64,000 nt of DNA from Avena insularis (GCA_023614405.1 CM042697.1:470872792-470936791), one strand, 5' to 3'. Numbered from the stretch's first letter, positions 45,266-56,296 are shown. Notes: generated by a model not told the origin, from the sequence alone. Numbers and translations: made by a program.

Positions 45266-47287
45266 TCACCCCCTTAAGCACGATGTGCCCATCTTCACAG
45301 CTTGGACGCCGATCCTTCCTCGCATCTCCGCAAACTTCACTCGTTCCAAAGATTTAGTTAGGATATCCGCAAGCTGATCATTGGTGCAAACATAGTTGAC
45401 TTCAATCTTGCTCTCCTCTACACACTGCCGTATGTAGTGATACTTCGTATCAATGTGCTTACTCCTGTCATGATGCACCGGATTCTTGCACAATGAAATT
45501 GCAGACTTGTTGTCAATATTGAGCACCACTTGTTCCGCCTCCCGATTGGTGAGATCACCAAGTAGACTCCTTAGCCACACACCTTGACACGCCGCAGTTG
45601 CAGCCGCAATATACTCAGCTTCACAGGATGACTGTGCCACCACTTTTTGCTTTTGTGATACCCAACTTACTATGCTTCTTCCCAAGAAATATGCCACGCC
45701 CGAGGTACTCTTACGGTCGTCTATATCTCCTGCCATGTCGCTATCACTGTAGCCAAGTAGCTGCACCTCCTCCTTCTCTTTCGAGTAGACAATATCAAAG
45801 TTTGTAGTACCTTTGATATACCTGAGTATATGTTTCACGGCTGTCCAATGCTCCATTGTGGGTGCTTCCATGAAGCGACTCACATAGCCAACGGAATAGG
45901 CCAAGTCGGGTCTTGTGTTAATGAGATACCTCAAACTTCCGACAACGCTCCTATACTCCGTTGCATCAACCGCAGGTGCTTCACTCCTTTTGCTCAGTTT
46001 AAGACGAGGTTCCATCGGAACATGAGTTGGATTGCATTCTTCCATGCCACACTTCTCGAGTATCTTCTTTGCATATGCCTCTTGGCATAGGGTGATCTCA
46101 CCCAGCTTTTGATGTACCTCGATCCCAAGGTAGTAGCTCAACAAGCCTAGATCACTCATCTTGAATAACTCCTTCATCTGTAGCTTGAACTTTGCAATCT
46201 CCTTCTCATCCGCTCCTGTTATCAATAGATCATCAACATAGATGCCAACTAGTAGATGATCCCTTCCTTTACCTCGCTTATACATCGCATGCTCCAGTGG
46301 GCTCTTCTCGAATCCGAGAGAGATCAATGTACGATCAAGCTTGATGTTCCACGCCCGAGGGGCTTGCCGTAGCCCGTACAACGCCTTGTGTAGCTTCAAA
46401 ACCTTGTGTTCTTCTCCCTCTTTGATGTATCCCGGTGGTTGCTTCACATAAACTTCTTCTTCTAACTCCCCATTCAAAAACGCGGATTTCACATCCATGT
46501 GATGCAATTTCCAAGATTCTTGAGCTGCGAGAGCGATAAGTAATCTCACCGATTCCATCCTTGCAACGGGAGCGAACACTTCTTCGAAATCCACACCTTG
46601 ATCTTGCACATAACCCTTGGCAACTAGCCGAGCTTTGTGTTTCACCAACTTCCCTTCGGCATCCTTCTTGATCTTGTACACCCACTTGAGCCCTATGGCC
46701 TTGTGATTGTTGGGTAGATCGACAAGCTCCCATGTATCGTTGTCTTTGATCGATCCCAACTCCTCATCCATAGCACGACGCCAACACTCCTCCGTATTAG
46801 CATCCTCGAATTTCATCGGCTCCTTGGTGAGTAAACACCGACCTTGTCCTCTCCCTCGCGCACGCGCTGTACGATGGGTCTCCGGCAGATACAACTCCAG
46901 TACACTTCGGAATTTTTCTGGAGTAGGTGGCCGTCTCCTTTCTTCCCGTGCACTTGGAGGAGACGTGGAAGCTGACGTAGTACTTGTTTCAGCGTCTACT
47001 GAATTTCTTGCAGTTTCTGTCGGTGTACTGCATGTTGGCGACATGACATCGTCGCCCGCGTCCACTTCTGGACTGCCGCTAGTCCCTCCTGGACGGGAGT
47101 GTGCAGCTGATGGGCCACTTGCGCCAGGGTTCTCGTCCGCGCGTGGACTGGATGGCGACGCCGAGCCTCCAGGTGCAGCACGTGAGCTGCTGCTCGTGCC
47201 GGGATTCCCACGCGGAGATACCTCTCCAGGCGTAGCGCTGCTGCTGCTCACTTCCGGACTTCCACATCCATAGCACGACGCCAACAC
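45266..47287 (-). CDS. Copia reverse transcriptase-RNase H (5.7-kb element)
   Basis: A single open frame of over 600 codons covers the Ser/Pro-rich linker, RT (LKWVYKIKKDAEGKLVKHKA; HHMDVKSAFLNGELEEEVYV; VGIYVDDLLITG with the YVDD box; PGYIKEGEEHKVLKLHKALY) and RNase H (GYSDSDMAGDIDDRKSTSG; SSCEAEYIAAATAA; DNKSAISLCKNPVHHDRSKH). It stops at 45266 beside the LTR. No internal stop is present, but upstream gag-integrase has two stops and a frameshift, so the element is unlikely to be autonomous now. The first residues of the ORF are out of context because of the linker duplication. Confidence 0.9.
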   Translation of the reverse strand: MLASCYGCGSPEVSSSSATPGEVSPRGNPGTSSSSRAAPGGSASPSSPRADENPGASGPSAAHSRPGGTSGSPEVDAGDDVMSPTCSTPTETARNSVDAETSTTSASTSPPSAREERRRPPTPEKFRSVLELYLPETHRTARARGRGQGRCLLTKEPMKFEDANTEECWRRAMDEELGSIKDNDTWELVDLPNNHKAIGLKWVYKIKKDAEGKLVKHKARLVAKGYVQDQGVDFEEVFAPVARMESVRLLIALAAQESWKLHHMDVKSAFLNGELEEEVYVKQPPGYIKEGEEHKVLKLHKALYGLRQAPRAWNIKLDRTLISLGFEKSPLEHAMYKRGKGRDHLLVGIYVDDLLITGADEKEIAKFKLQMKELFKMSDLGLLSYYLGIEVHQKLGEITLCQEAYAKKILEKCGMEECNPTHVPMEPRLKLSKRSEAPAVDATEYRSVVGSLRYLINTRPDLAYSVGYVSRFMEAPTMEHWTAVKHILRYIKGTTNFDIVYSKEKEEVQLLGYSDSDMAGDIDDRKSTSGVAYFLGRSIVSWVSQKQKVVAQSSCEAEYIAAATAACQGVWLRSLLGDLTNREAEQVVLNIDNKSAISLCKNPVHHDRSKHIDTKYHYIRQCVEESKIEVNYVCTNDQLADILTKSLERVKFAEMRGRIGVQAVKMGTSCLRG

Positions 47288-47757
47288 TCCTCCGTATTAG
47301 CATCCTCGAATTTCGTCGGCTCCTCGGTGAGTAAACACCGACCTTGTCCTCTCCCTCGCGCACACGCACGGAAGGGTCTCCGGGATACAACTCCAAGACA
47401 CTTGAATTTTTTGGAGTAGGTGGTCGTCTCCTTTCTTCCCGTGCACTTGGAGGAGACGTGGAAGCTGACGTAGTACTTGTTTCAGCGTCTACTGAATTTT
47501 TTGCAGTTTCTGTCGGTGTACTGCATGTTGGCGATGTGACATCGTCGCCCGCGTCCACTTCTGGACTGCCGCTAGTCCCTCCTGGACGGGAGTGTGCAGC
47601 TGATGGGCCACTTGCGCCAGGGCTCTCGTCCGCGCGTGGACTGGATGGCGACGCCGAGCCTCCAGGTGCAGCGCGTGAGCTGCTGCTCGTGCCGGGACTC
47701 CCACGCGGAGATACCTCTCCAGGCGTAGCGCTGCTGCTACTCACTTCTGGACTTCCA
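46767..47757 (-). repeat. 500-bp tandem duplication in the integrase-RT linker
   Basis: The landmark ccatagcacgacgccaacac occurs at 46769 and again 500 bp later at 47269. The two copies run to 'ggacttcca' at about 47257 and 47757 and are nearly identical, both encoding a Ser/Pro/Gly-rich linker (SSSATPGEVSPRG type). One copy has small indels that break its frame. Confidence 0.88.
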
Positions 47758-47904
47758 TCTTCTGAACCAGCGCCTAAATCCGTAACGCCATGGGACGCCG
47801 TTTCTTGATCATCTGCATGCGAATCACTGTAGACTACAGTAAATATTTCATCAGAAATTGATTGTACCGGTTCCACAGAGCCCCAATTCCATGATTTCTC
47901 CTCC

Positions 47905-48759
47905 TCAAGAGGCGGCGTCGCGTGTCACCACCACCTGTTTTTTCACTGGATTGTACGCGCGATACGCCTTCGAACCGTATTCATAGCCGATCATGACCAT
48001 TGGAGTACTTCGATCCGCCAACTTGCTAGTATGCCCGGTCACCGTCTTCACATGCGCCACGCACCCGAAAGTGCGAAGATGATCAACCGAGGGCTTGCGC
48101 CCGTACCATGCTTCGTACGGCGTCATACCAACTACACTCTTAGTTGGCGCCCTGTTCAGCAAATAGACAGCTGTACTAACTGCCTCACCCCAAAACCTGC
48201 CTGGCATGCCTTTGCTCTTCATCATGCTGCGTGCCATGGCCACCACGGTTTGGTTCCTTCTTTCCATAACACCGTTTTGCTGCGGTGAATATGGTGCGGT
48301 GAGATACCGCCGGATCCCATGAGCTTCACAAAACGCCTTGAATTCATTGGATTTGAACTCCCCACCCTGATCGGTATGGAGGGCCTTCAACTTTTCCTCG
48401 AACTCCACCTCGGCTGCCATCTTCACAATCCTGAACGCTTGCAAAGCTCGATCCTTACTCTTCAGCAACACAACCCACATGTATCTACTAAAGTCGTCGA
48501 CGATGAGCAAAAAGTACTTGTTCCCGGCGGGGGTCACCGGCGTGATTGGTCCACATAAGTCTCCATGCACCAACTCAAGAACCTTACTTGCTCGATATTG
48601 TCCCTCCCTTGGAAACGGGGCTCGCCTTTGCTTCCCAATGAGAAAACCGTCGCACACCTGCTCAACATGATCAACACACGGTAAGCCACGTACCATCTCC
48701 TTCTGTCCAAGTTGTCGTAGAGCTTGGAAATTTAGATGTCCGTAGTGTGCATGCCACTT
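47905..48759 (-). pseudogene. Copia integrase (5.7-kb element)
   Basis: After the nonsense codon at 48760-48762 the frame continues through the zinc-binding region to LELVHGDLCGPITPVTPAGN, LIVDDFSRYMWVVLLK, LHTDQGGEFKSNEF and YSPQQNGVMERRNQTVVAMA, which carry the D,D-35-E catalytic residues. It closes near 47905 because of a one-base shift just before the EEEKSWNWGS motif that starts the linker to RT. Integrase inserts the cDNA into the host chromosome. Confidence 0.92.
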
Positions 48760-50175
48760 TCACGCCGAGTCTTCCATGCTTTTCATCAAACATACTGGAT
48801 CCGCCCGATTGAGATTGAGGATGTAGAGTCTATTCTTCGACCTCTCCACCTTCATGATGAGCTGCCTTTGGCGGTCATATCCCCACAGGAACTCGTCCTC
48901 CAACACGATCTTGCATCCACGCTCCGCGAGCTGACCAAGACTGATAATGTTGGTCTTAAGCTTGGGAATATAGTACACATCAGTGAGTACCTTGTGACCT
49001 CCATCCTTCAACTCAAACAGGACAGTGCCTCGTCCTGCAATCTCCACCTTCGACCCATCGCCGAATCGAACGGAGCCTCCAACCGTGAGGTTCAACTAAG
49101 AAAACTGAGCCTTGTCGCCGGTCATGTGGTTGCTAGCGCCTGTGTCGAGGTACCAAACGTCGTGAGCCGTCTGCATCCTCCGCGGGAAGACCTTTTCTTC
49201 CACGAGCGTGACGATCTCCGTAGCGGACTCCTGAGGAGTTGATTCCTTGGTGGTCATTAACTCGCAAGCTTCGAGCATGAGCATCATCGGTCCATCATCT
49301 CGTTCCTTCGCCATGAGAGCCTTCTCCTTTGAACGGTTGGGACACTCCGATTTGAAGTGCCCGAGCTGATTGCACTTATGGCAGCGAAGATTCTTCTTGT
49401 CGAATTTCTTCTTTGGCTTCTTCGGCTTGCTGTCCGACTTCTTCGCCGGGACCGAACCATCGCCACTGCCAGATGCCTTATCGCTCCTCTCCTTGGCGAC
49501 CATTGCCTGCCACTGGGCACGTGTAAGCATGAGGTGCTCATCCTGATTCGCGTCGCCGTAGGTGATCTTCATCCGCTCGTCATGCGCCTTGAACCGTCCA
49601 ACCAGGTCATCCATCGTGAGGGTGGTGAGATCAACGCATTGCTCAATTGCCGACACCACGGATATGTACCGCGGCGGCGCTGCACGTAGGAAACGCATTA
49701 CGACTGAGATATCTTCCAGCTTCTCACCTTGTGCGTGAATCCCGTTGACAATTGTGGCTACCCTCGAGACAAAAGCGTCCAGCGTCTCATCTCCTTCCAT
49801 CTCCAGGTTCTCGTACTTCTTCTGCAAGGTTTGTAGGGTCGCCCTGCGGACGTGCTCGTGCCCAAGAATCAACGTCTTGAGTGTCTCCCATGCCGCCTTT
49901 GCAGAATCCTTCGAGATCAGGTGCTGCATCACGTCCGCCGGCACCACGGAGCCGATGGCCGTGAGTGCCTGTCGGTCCTTGCGGTACTTCGACGCGCCCT
50001 TCTTGAACTCATCGCCGCCGGTATCGACAGCCTCCCAGATGTCGTTTCCCTCCATGACCCACTCCATCCGTTTCGCCCACGTCGTGTAGTTGCCGCGATC
50101 ATACCGCGGGTACTGCGACGACACCGATGCACCCGCAGCCGCACCGGAGTACTCGCCTTGCTCCTTGCCCGTCAT
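48760..50175 (-). pseudogene. Copia gag and protease (5.7-kb element)
   Basis: The frame from ATG 50175 encodes gag (YPRYDRGNYTTWAKRMEWVM; LQTLQKKYENLEMEGDETLD), a CCHC knuckle (CHKCNQLGHFKSEC) and a protease with DTGASNHMTG. An in-frame TAG at 49096-49098 separates it from the continuation to 48760 (SVRFGDGSKVEIAGRGTVLF; NIISLGQLAERGCKI). A second nonsense codon (TGA, apparently for Trp) at 48760 precedes the integrase zinc-binding region. Otherwise it is well preserved. Confidence 0.92.
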
Positions 50176-51195
50176 GACCTCCCGTTACTAGGAGATCCTC
50201 CGCGAGGCTCTGATACCAATTGTTGGCCAGCCCCAAACGCCGAGTGCAGTCCGGCGTGACGACAGCGAAGTATTCCGGCGAGTTGCGCGCACGTATAAGA
50301 ACCAGCTAACAACGATCAGCAAGATAGCTATCTAGCCTGATCAAAAGAACTAGCTCTCTCAACTCACACGAGTACGTACCAGGAAAAACAATGTTGATGG
50401 CTACAGGACCCTCTCGGTCATGTTGTTTGTATTGAATCTCACGATTGTCTTACAAGGCTACTATATGGGTGTATATATACCCGGCAAGACGCAACGTCAA
50501 TACGAATAGGTGTTGGACTACTAGTCCTACTCGGAGCACACAGGCACACGACACCATTCTATGTCCTATCGGGATTACTATTCCTAACAACACCGACGTC
50601 TTCCTCGCCACCTTCCCCAAGTGCGGCACCACGTGGCTCAAGGCGCTTGTGTTTGCGGCGCTGCGCTGCTCCAACGCCGAGCCGGCGGTGGCGCCGCTCG
50701 CGGCCCATAGCCCCCACCAGCTCGTCCCTTTCCTAGAGACCCAGGTCTTCATCAACGGCCGGATCCCCGACCTGATCTCCCTTCCGGCGCCCCGGCTCCT
50801 CATGACGCACATCCCGTCCGTGTTGCTGCCGGAGTGCATCTACGCCTCCGGCTGCAAGGTGGTGTACCTGTGCCGGGATCCCAAGGACTGCTTCGTGTCC
50901 CTGTGGCACTTCGTGAACAAGTTCGCACCGTCGCCGTGGGACATCGGCGAGGCGTTCGCGCAGTTCTGCGACGGCGTCTCGCTGTTCGGGCCTTTCTGGG
51001 AGCACGCGCTGGGCTACTGGCGGTGGCACGTGGAGAGGCCGGAGCAGGTCCTCTTCCTCACGTACGAGGAGCTCGCCGCCGACACGCTCGGCCAGCTGAG
51101 GCGCCTCACGGAGTTCACCGGGTGCCCGTTCACGGCGGAGGAGAAGGAGGGTGGAGTGGACAGGGCGATCGTGGAGGCGTGCACCATGGAGAGCC

Positions 51196-54100
51196 TATTA
51201 GCACAGCCCCTGCCGCCGAGTACTTTCCGACGACACCGACGAGGAAATTCCGACGAGACGACACGCACGTATCCGATAACTTCCGCCGAGATGCACGTGC
51301 TGCTAGCCGATCGATTCTTTTGATCTTACTAGTACACTCACACACGCACACGCAAAACAACTTTGATTGCCAAAGGCTCTTGTCAAGCCTTGCTTTCTCT
51401 CTTGTATTGCTCAACTCCACGATGTTGTCCGGTACAAGATTACAAGGCCAGGTGTGTGCATATATATATGCACTACTAGGACCTAATCAACTAGGAGTCG
51501 GTGTACTACTCCAAAACCTAGTCTAACACATATACGTATACTACCTGGACACTACACCTATTCGGACTGCAATTCCAATACGTGTAGGACACGTGATTAT
51601 CTAACAATCACCCCCTAATCACGATGTGCTTCTTTACATCGACCTGGGTCCCAAATGCGCCAGCTGCTTCTCGCAGACGTCATCCTTGGCATTGCTTTCG
51701 CCGCTCCAGGCGTCATCCTCCATGTCACCGACTTTGCTTTTATCGGTTTCTCCATGGCTTCACATCGATCCTCCTTGTTCGCGTCCTCCTTGTCGATAAA
51801 GGCCATGAACGTGCCTTCAGTCTTCACCGGTTCCTTGATGAACAAACATTGATTTTCGTACTCCATCTTCACCAGATAATTTACCATCTGAAATTCTTTC
51901 TTCGGATAGTAGTCCAACATGCCTCGCATGCGTGCTCGTGTCGGTCGTAGTTGCCTTGTCTCCAGTTCTATCGGAGCCGGCACGACATACTCTTCTGCGT
52001 CCGACAACACACTTGTTTCTGAACCTTGTGTGCCTCCACGTAGAGCTCCTGGAGCCAACGGCTCTACATGCAGCATATCCTGCATGCCTATTTCTGAGCC
52101 AATTTCTTGACTCACCACCACATCATATGGCCCTTTCACTTCTGGACACTCCTTTGCCCCAAGCTCTTCACGTGGATCATCACCTCCTGTACTAGCACAT
52201 GATGAGCTAAACGTAACACCTTCTAGCTCTGTTTTTTCTGACCACGGGCTAGCCTTTTCTTCGAAAACTTTTTCTTATGGGAGTATCCCTAATGCTTCTG
52301 GCCTGGTCTCCATGTCTGGAGCACTCCCTAGGCCTTCAATCTCTTCTGGGTCCAAATTTGCTGACAAGGATAAGCTCGATTGATCCGTATTTTCTTCATA
52401 CTCAAGATCCCACATGACGTGAAAAGTTGAATATTCCGGTTCGTTAGAGCCCTAATTCCATGATTTTTCTTCCTCAAAGACTACGTCGTCCGTGAAAACC
52501 ACCTTATTGGTATAGGGGTTGCACAAACAGTATCCCTTCGAGCCTTCATAGCCTGTCATGATCATTGGAGTACTCTGATTCACCTTATGCGCCACACATC
52601 CAAAAGTACGAAGATGATCAATCGAGGGCTTTCGTCCGTACCATCCTTCATACGGAGTCATACCAACTCCATTCTTACTTGGCTCCATGTTCAGCAAATA
52701 CACAGCCGTATTGACTGCCTCACCCCAGAAGTTTCCTGGCAAACCTTTACTCTTCATCATCCTCCGTGCCATGGTCAACACAGTTTGATGCAGCTCGCCT
52801 TCCTAATCAATGTGTAGAGCTCTTACCTTCGCCTCCATCTTAAACTCTTCGGCTTCCTTGATCTTCTCAAATGCTTGTTGAGCTTGACCCTTACTTTTTA
52901 GCAACACAATCCACATGTATTTACTATGATCATCCACCACAAGCATGAAGAACTTATTGCCGGACAGAGTTGCAGGTGAAATTCCAACGCATAGATCGCC
53001 ATGATCAGATTCTGAAGCTTCACTCGCCTCAAACGTGGCTTCACGCAAAAACGGGGCACTCCGTTGCTCGTGATCCACACACGGTAGATCGTGATCCACT
53101 TGCGCCACAATCTCCGTACCCGGTGATGGAGGATCCTCCTCATCCTTCAGCTCAGTTACTTTGAGCATCAGCATCATCGGTCCATCATCATCTCCTTCCT
53201 GGGCGATGAGAGCCCTCTCCTTTGACGATTTCTTGCAATCCTTCTTGAAGTGACCGAGATCGCCGCACTTATGACATCTTACTTTCTTGATGTCAAACTT
53301 CCTTTGCGGCGGAGGCTCGTCCTCGTCCTCCCCTGCGATATACTTTTTCGCTAGGCGAGAATCTTCTCTATCACTCCTGCTGTCGGATTCTTTATCGCCC
53401 TTCTTCTCCTTGGCGAACAACGCTCGAGCCATAAGCATGAGATGCTCATCCACTTTTGCGTCGCCATAGGTGATCTTCATCCGCTCGTCGTGCGCCTTGA
53501 ACCGTCCAACTAGATCATCCATCGTGAGAGTCTTGAGATCAACGCATTGCTCGATCGCCGAGCCAACAGGTGAGTAACGCGGCGGCGCCACACGGAGGAA
53601 ACGCCTCACAATAGAGATCTCATCCAGCTTCTCGCCGAGTCCGTGAATCTCATTGACCAGTGTAGCGACCCTTGAAGCAAAGGCGTCTAGCGTCTCATCT
53701 TCTCCCATCTCCAGATTCTCGTACTTCTTCTGCAAGGTTTGCAGGGTCGCCTCGCGGACGCGCTCGTGCCCAAGATTTAGCGTCTTGAGCGTATCCCACA
53801 CCTCCTTTGCAGATTTCTTCGAGATCAGGTGTTGCATCAGATCTGTCGGCACCACCAAGCAGATGGCCGTGAGTCCCGTCGGTCTAGGTGGTACTTCGAC
53901 GCGCCTTTCTTGAACTCGTCGCCGCCAGGATCGACAGCCTCCCAGAGTCTGGCGCCTTCTAACGCCCACTCCATCTGGACCGCCCAGACCGTGTAGTTGT
54001 CGCGGCTATACCCCGGATACTGCATCGACACCGGTGCACTCGTAGCCGCACCAGAATACTCGCCTAGCTCCTTGCCCGTCATGACCTCCCGTTACTAGGA

Positions 54101-54538
54101 GATCCTCCGCGAGGCTCTGATACCAATTGTTAGCACAGCCCCTGCCGCCGAGTACTTCCCGACGACACCGACGAGGAAATTTCGACGAGACGACACGCAC
54201 GTATCCGATAACTTCCACCGAGATGCACGTGCTGCTAGCCGATCGATTCTTTTGATCTTACTAGTACACTCACACACGCACACGCAAAATAACTTTGATT
54301 GCCAAAGGCTCTTGTCAAGCCTTGCTTTCTCTCTTGTATTGCTCAACTCCACGATGTTGTCCGGTACAAGATTACAAGGCCAGGTGTGTGCATATATATA
54401 TGCACTACTAGGACCTAATCAACTAGGAGTCAGTGTACTACTCCAAAACCTAGTCTAACACATATACGTATACTACCTGGACACTACACCTATTCGGACT
54501 GCAATTACAATACGTGTAGGACACATGATTATCTAACA
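51196..54538 (-). mobile_element. Internally deleted copia element in sulfotransferase gene, 3.3 kb
   Basis: Inserted antisense, with LTRs 51196-51606 and 54128-54538 (8 differences in 411 bp, about 98 percent). The left LTR's outer end is tatta instead of tgtta, a single transition. The TSD gagcc is perfect (51191-51195 and 54539-54543). The PBS (complement gctctgatacca) is at 54114-54125 and the PPT next to 51607. It belongs to the same copia group as the 5.7-kb element but lacks RT and RNase H. Confidence 0.95.
51610..54082 (-). pseudogene. Degenerate gag and partial integrase of the 3.3-kb copia
   Basis: The gag frame from ATG 54082 (NYTVWAVQMEWALEG) shifts near 53880 and continues open to 52803: LQTLQKKYENLEMGEDETLD, a knuckle CHKCGDLGHFKKDC, then directly integrase-like GNKFFMLVVDDHSKYMWIVL. 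The protease is therefore deleted. After a stop the integrase end is readable at 52781-52452 (NFWGEAVNTAVYLLNMEPSK; RKPSIDHLRTFGCVAH). A linker with VVVSQEIGSEIG and RPTRARMRGMLDYYPKK follows, and no RT. Mobilisation would need proteins in trans. Confidence 0.85.
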
Positions 54539-54755
54539 GAGCCTAGCTGGGCTGGAGGTGAATCGGTCGGGAAAGACCCAAATGGCCGAGTCGTCGGTGG
54601 CAAACAACATATTCTTCCGGCGCGGCGTGGCCGGGGACTGGAAGAACCACCTGACGCTGGAGATGGCGAGGAGGATCGACGAGATCACCGAGAGCAAGTT
54701 CGGAGGATCTGGGTTGGTGTTGCCATCTGATCTGAACTCTGAAGTTCTGAACTAG

Positions 54756-54938
54756 CTAGCAGTAGTGGAATCATGATGGTAATCTATTTGAACAAGTGTA
54801 AGGAGTAGCAGTTGGATTCAAAACATTCTGTGGAGACCTCTTTGGGGAGAATACGATGTACAAATTATGCAAGCTATGTGATAGCAGCAGCTGAGGGGGT
54901 CTATAAAGAACACATCAGGAGCACTCTTTGCTCTTAAA
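54756..54938 (+). other. Region 3' of the sulfotransferase gene
   Basis: AT-rich sequence after the stop codon at 54753-54755, the likely 3' UTR. It runs up to the TIR of a MULE-like element. No unambiguous polyadenylation signal was chosen. Confidence 0.4.
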
Positions 54939-56095
54939 GGAACTACGATAATTGGGGTTAGGGCTTCGAGAAAACTGCGACAACAGGGATTTCTGAAAAA
55001 AAAACTTATAAACTTTGGGCTACCAACTACAAAGAACTACCACAACATATTAACCGGTTGTGTTAAGTCATTTGACACCGTTTCTGACAAGACGGGCCCA
55101 CTGACAGCCTCACATGGCACGGTTCCATTTTTATTTTTATTTTATAAATAGGGCACTTTATTTTTATTTCCTTTGTTTCTTTTTTTCTTTTCTTTTCCTT
55201 ATGCACGTCTGCACGCGGGCGCGATGCGATTCTTGGCGAGCTTCCTCATGAGGCTGCGATGCGATTCTTGGCGAGCTTTCCACGCTCGCCCGGCAACTGC
55301 TCGCCACCCGTGCCTGCCACTCCCGGCGCTGCAGCTCGGTCCTCACTAGCACATCGGCGTGACCGCCTGCCCGCCCGCAGCTCGCCGGCCGCCGCTGCGT
55401 GTGTGTGTGGGGCTTCCTCTCCACCAGCACACGACGAAGGTTGGGATTCCCGTCGGCTGCCGGTGCTCCGGCCCGCCTCCATCTACCGCCGCTGCTCCAC
55501 CACCGCTCCCCACCTCCAACCACCACTGATCCGGCGACCTCCATCCGACTGCATGAGTGCAAAGCTTCACCGCCTCCATCCGCCTTCGCTTCTCCCGGCG
55601 AGCGCACGGGACGACTGGTGAACTGCTACAGGCTGGCGACGGCACGGGTCCGGCTAGCGCGGGGGCCAAAGAGGGCGTGCGAGTTGCGACCCGCGAGCTG
55701 CTGCGGGCGATGAGTGTGTGGGGCAACGCGGCTCAAACGGAGCTACTGATTAGGGTGCCATGGTATCGATGGCTATAGGTTAGGAATGACCCGACAGACG
55801 GGGCCCATTTTGTATAGACAGAGAGGGGAGAGGGATCTGCAAGTGGGTTCCCCACATTTTTGCAAAAAAACCGAGATTTTATAATCTGTCTATCGTCTCT
55901 TGAACTATTAAATAATGCCATGTCAGCATGACAGTGGATCCACCCGTGTCGGAAACGCGATGAGAGGAGCTAATTGCCCGATTACATTTAGTTGGTATCT
56001 CTTTGTAGTTGGTAGCCCCAAAGTTCGTAGTTTTTTGCAACAATCCCCAATTGTCGTAGTTTTATGAAGTCCTAGCCCCAATTGTCGTAGTTTTC
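54939..56095. mobile_element. MULE-like element with long TIRs, 1.16 kb
   Basis: The left end (ggaactacgataattggggtt..., through gggctaccaactacaaag) is the inverted match of the right end (ctttgtagttggtagcccc..., through ccccaattgtcgtagttttc). The TIR is at least 105 bp, with weaker similarity further in (cgggcccactgac / gacggggccc). The right TIR contains an internal repeat of ccccaattgtcgtagtttta. The GC-rich interior (55200-55780) has a 35-bp tandem repeat (gcgatgcgattcttggcgag at 55221 and 55256) but no identifiable protein. No 9-bp TSD could be matched, so the exact ends are uncertain. Confidence 0.65.
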
Positions 56096-56134
56096 TTGGA
56101 TTGATCTCCCCTATGTTGGACGGAGCCTGCCTGC

Positions 56135-56296
56135 CTATTGCGACTTCTGGGCGCAGGAGGAGGCGAAATTGTGGTTGTGGTAGAGGTGGCCGGCGGAGCT
56201 TGACACTTCCTCGTCGTCCATCGCGGTGCCGAAGTCTCGCGGGCAGCTGAGCGGGTCATACTGGTGGCACCGCGACGCTGTGGCTGGCTACGCGCC
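56135..56296 (-). pseudogene. C-terminal relic of a small 'YDPLSY...NFD' plant protein
   Basis: The minus strand reads CHQYDPLSCPRDFGTAMDDE, then HNHNFASSCAQKSQ and a stop at 56135-56137. This resembles the C terminus of an uncharacterised plant family that ends YDPLSYALNFDEG...FSSRF. Upstream it is cut at the gypsy LTR start (56297). Short, recognised from memory and without supporting domain, so only tentative. Confidence 0.35.

Larger units (their letters stand above)
44893..50589 (-). mobile_element. Full-length copia element in sulfotransferase gene, 5.7 kb
   Basis: Inserted antisense to the gene. LTRs are 44893-45264 and 50221-50589, both tgttgg...cctaaca, differing by about 14 substitutions and two small indels (about 96 percent identical by hand count). 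The TSD acacc is perfect (44888-44892 and 50590-50594). A tRNA-Met-type PBS lies at 50218-50207 and a PPT (complement of atcacccccttaa) next to 45265. The gene order on the minus strand is gag, protease, integrase, RT, RNase H, i.e. Ty1/copia. Confidence 0.96.
44662..54755 (+). pseudogene. Cytosolic sulfotransferase gene split by two copia insertions
   Basis: Coding blocks are 44662-44892, 50595-51195 and 54544-54755 (stop included). Each junction is an exact TSD and the frame is kept, so the gene was one intronless 347-codon ORF, normal for plant soluble sulfotransferases. Start: ATG 44662 in ccatgg. Motifs: FLATFPKCGTTWLKAL (5'-phosphosulfate loop), LPAPRLLMTHIP (catalytic His), VVYLCRDPKDCFVSLWHF (3'-phosphate binding), and RRGVAGDWKNHLT with the C-terminal GDWK motif. 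Such enzymes move sulfate from PAPS to hydroxyl groups of small molecules in the cytosol; the substrate cannot be read from sequence. No other stop or frameshift was seen. Transcripts would now be truncated after 77 codons plus LTR sequence. Confidence 0.93.

Noticed and set aside
49357..50259. Plus-strand ORFs opposite copia gag, and similar ones at 46707-47273 and 48736-49242
   Set aside because: Shadows of well-supported minus-strand gag, linker and protease frames.
51130..51526. ORFs running from sulfotransferase into LTR sequence
   Set aside because: The frame continues by chance into the LTR; the true coding sequence resumes at 54544 after the TSD.
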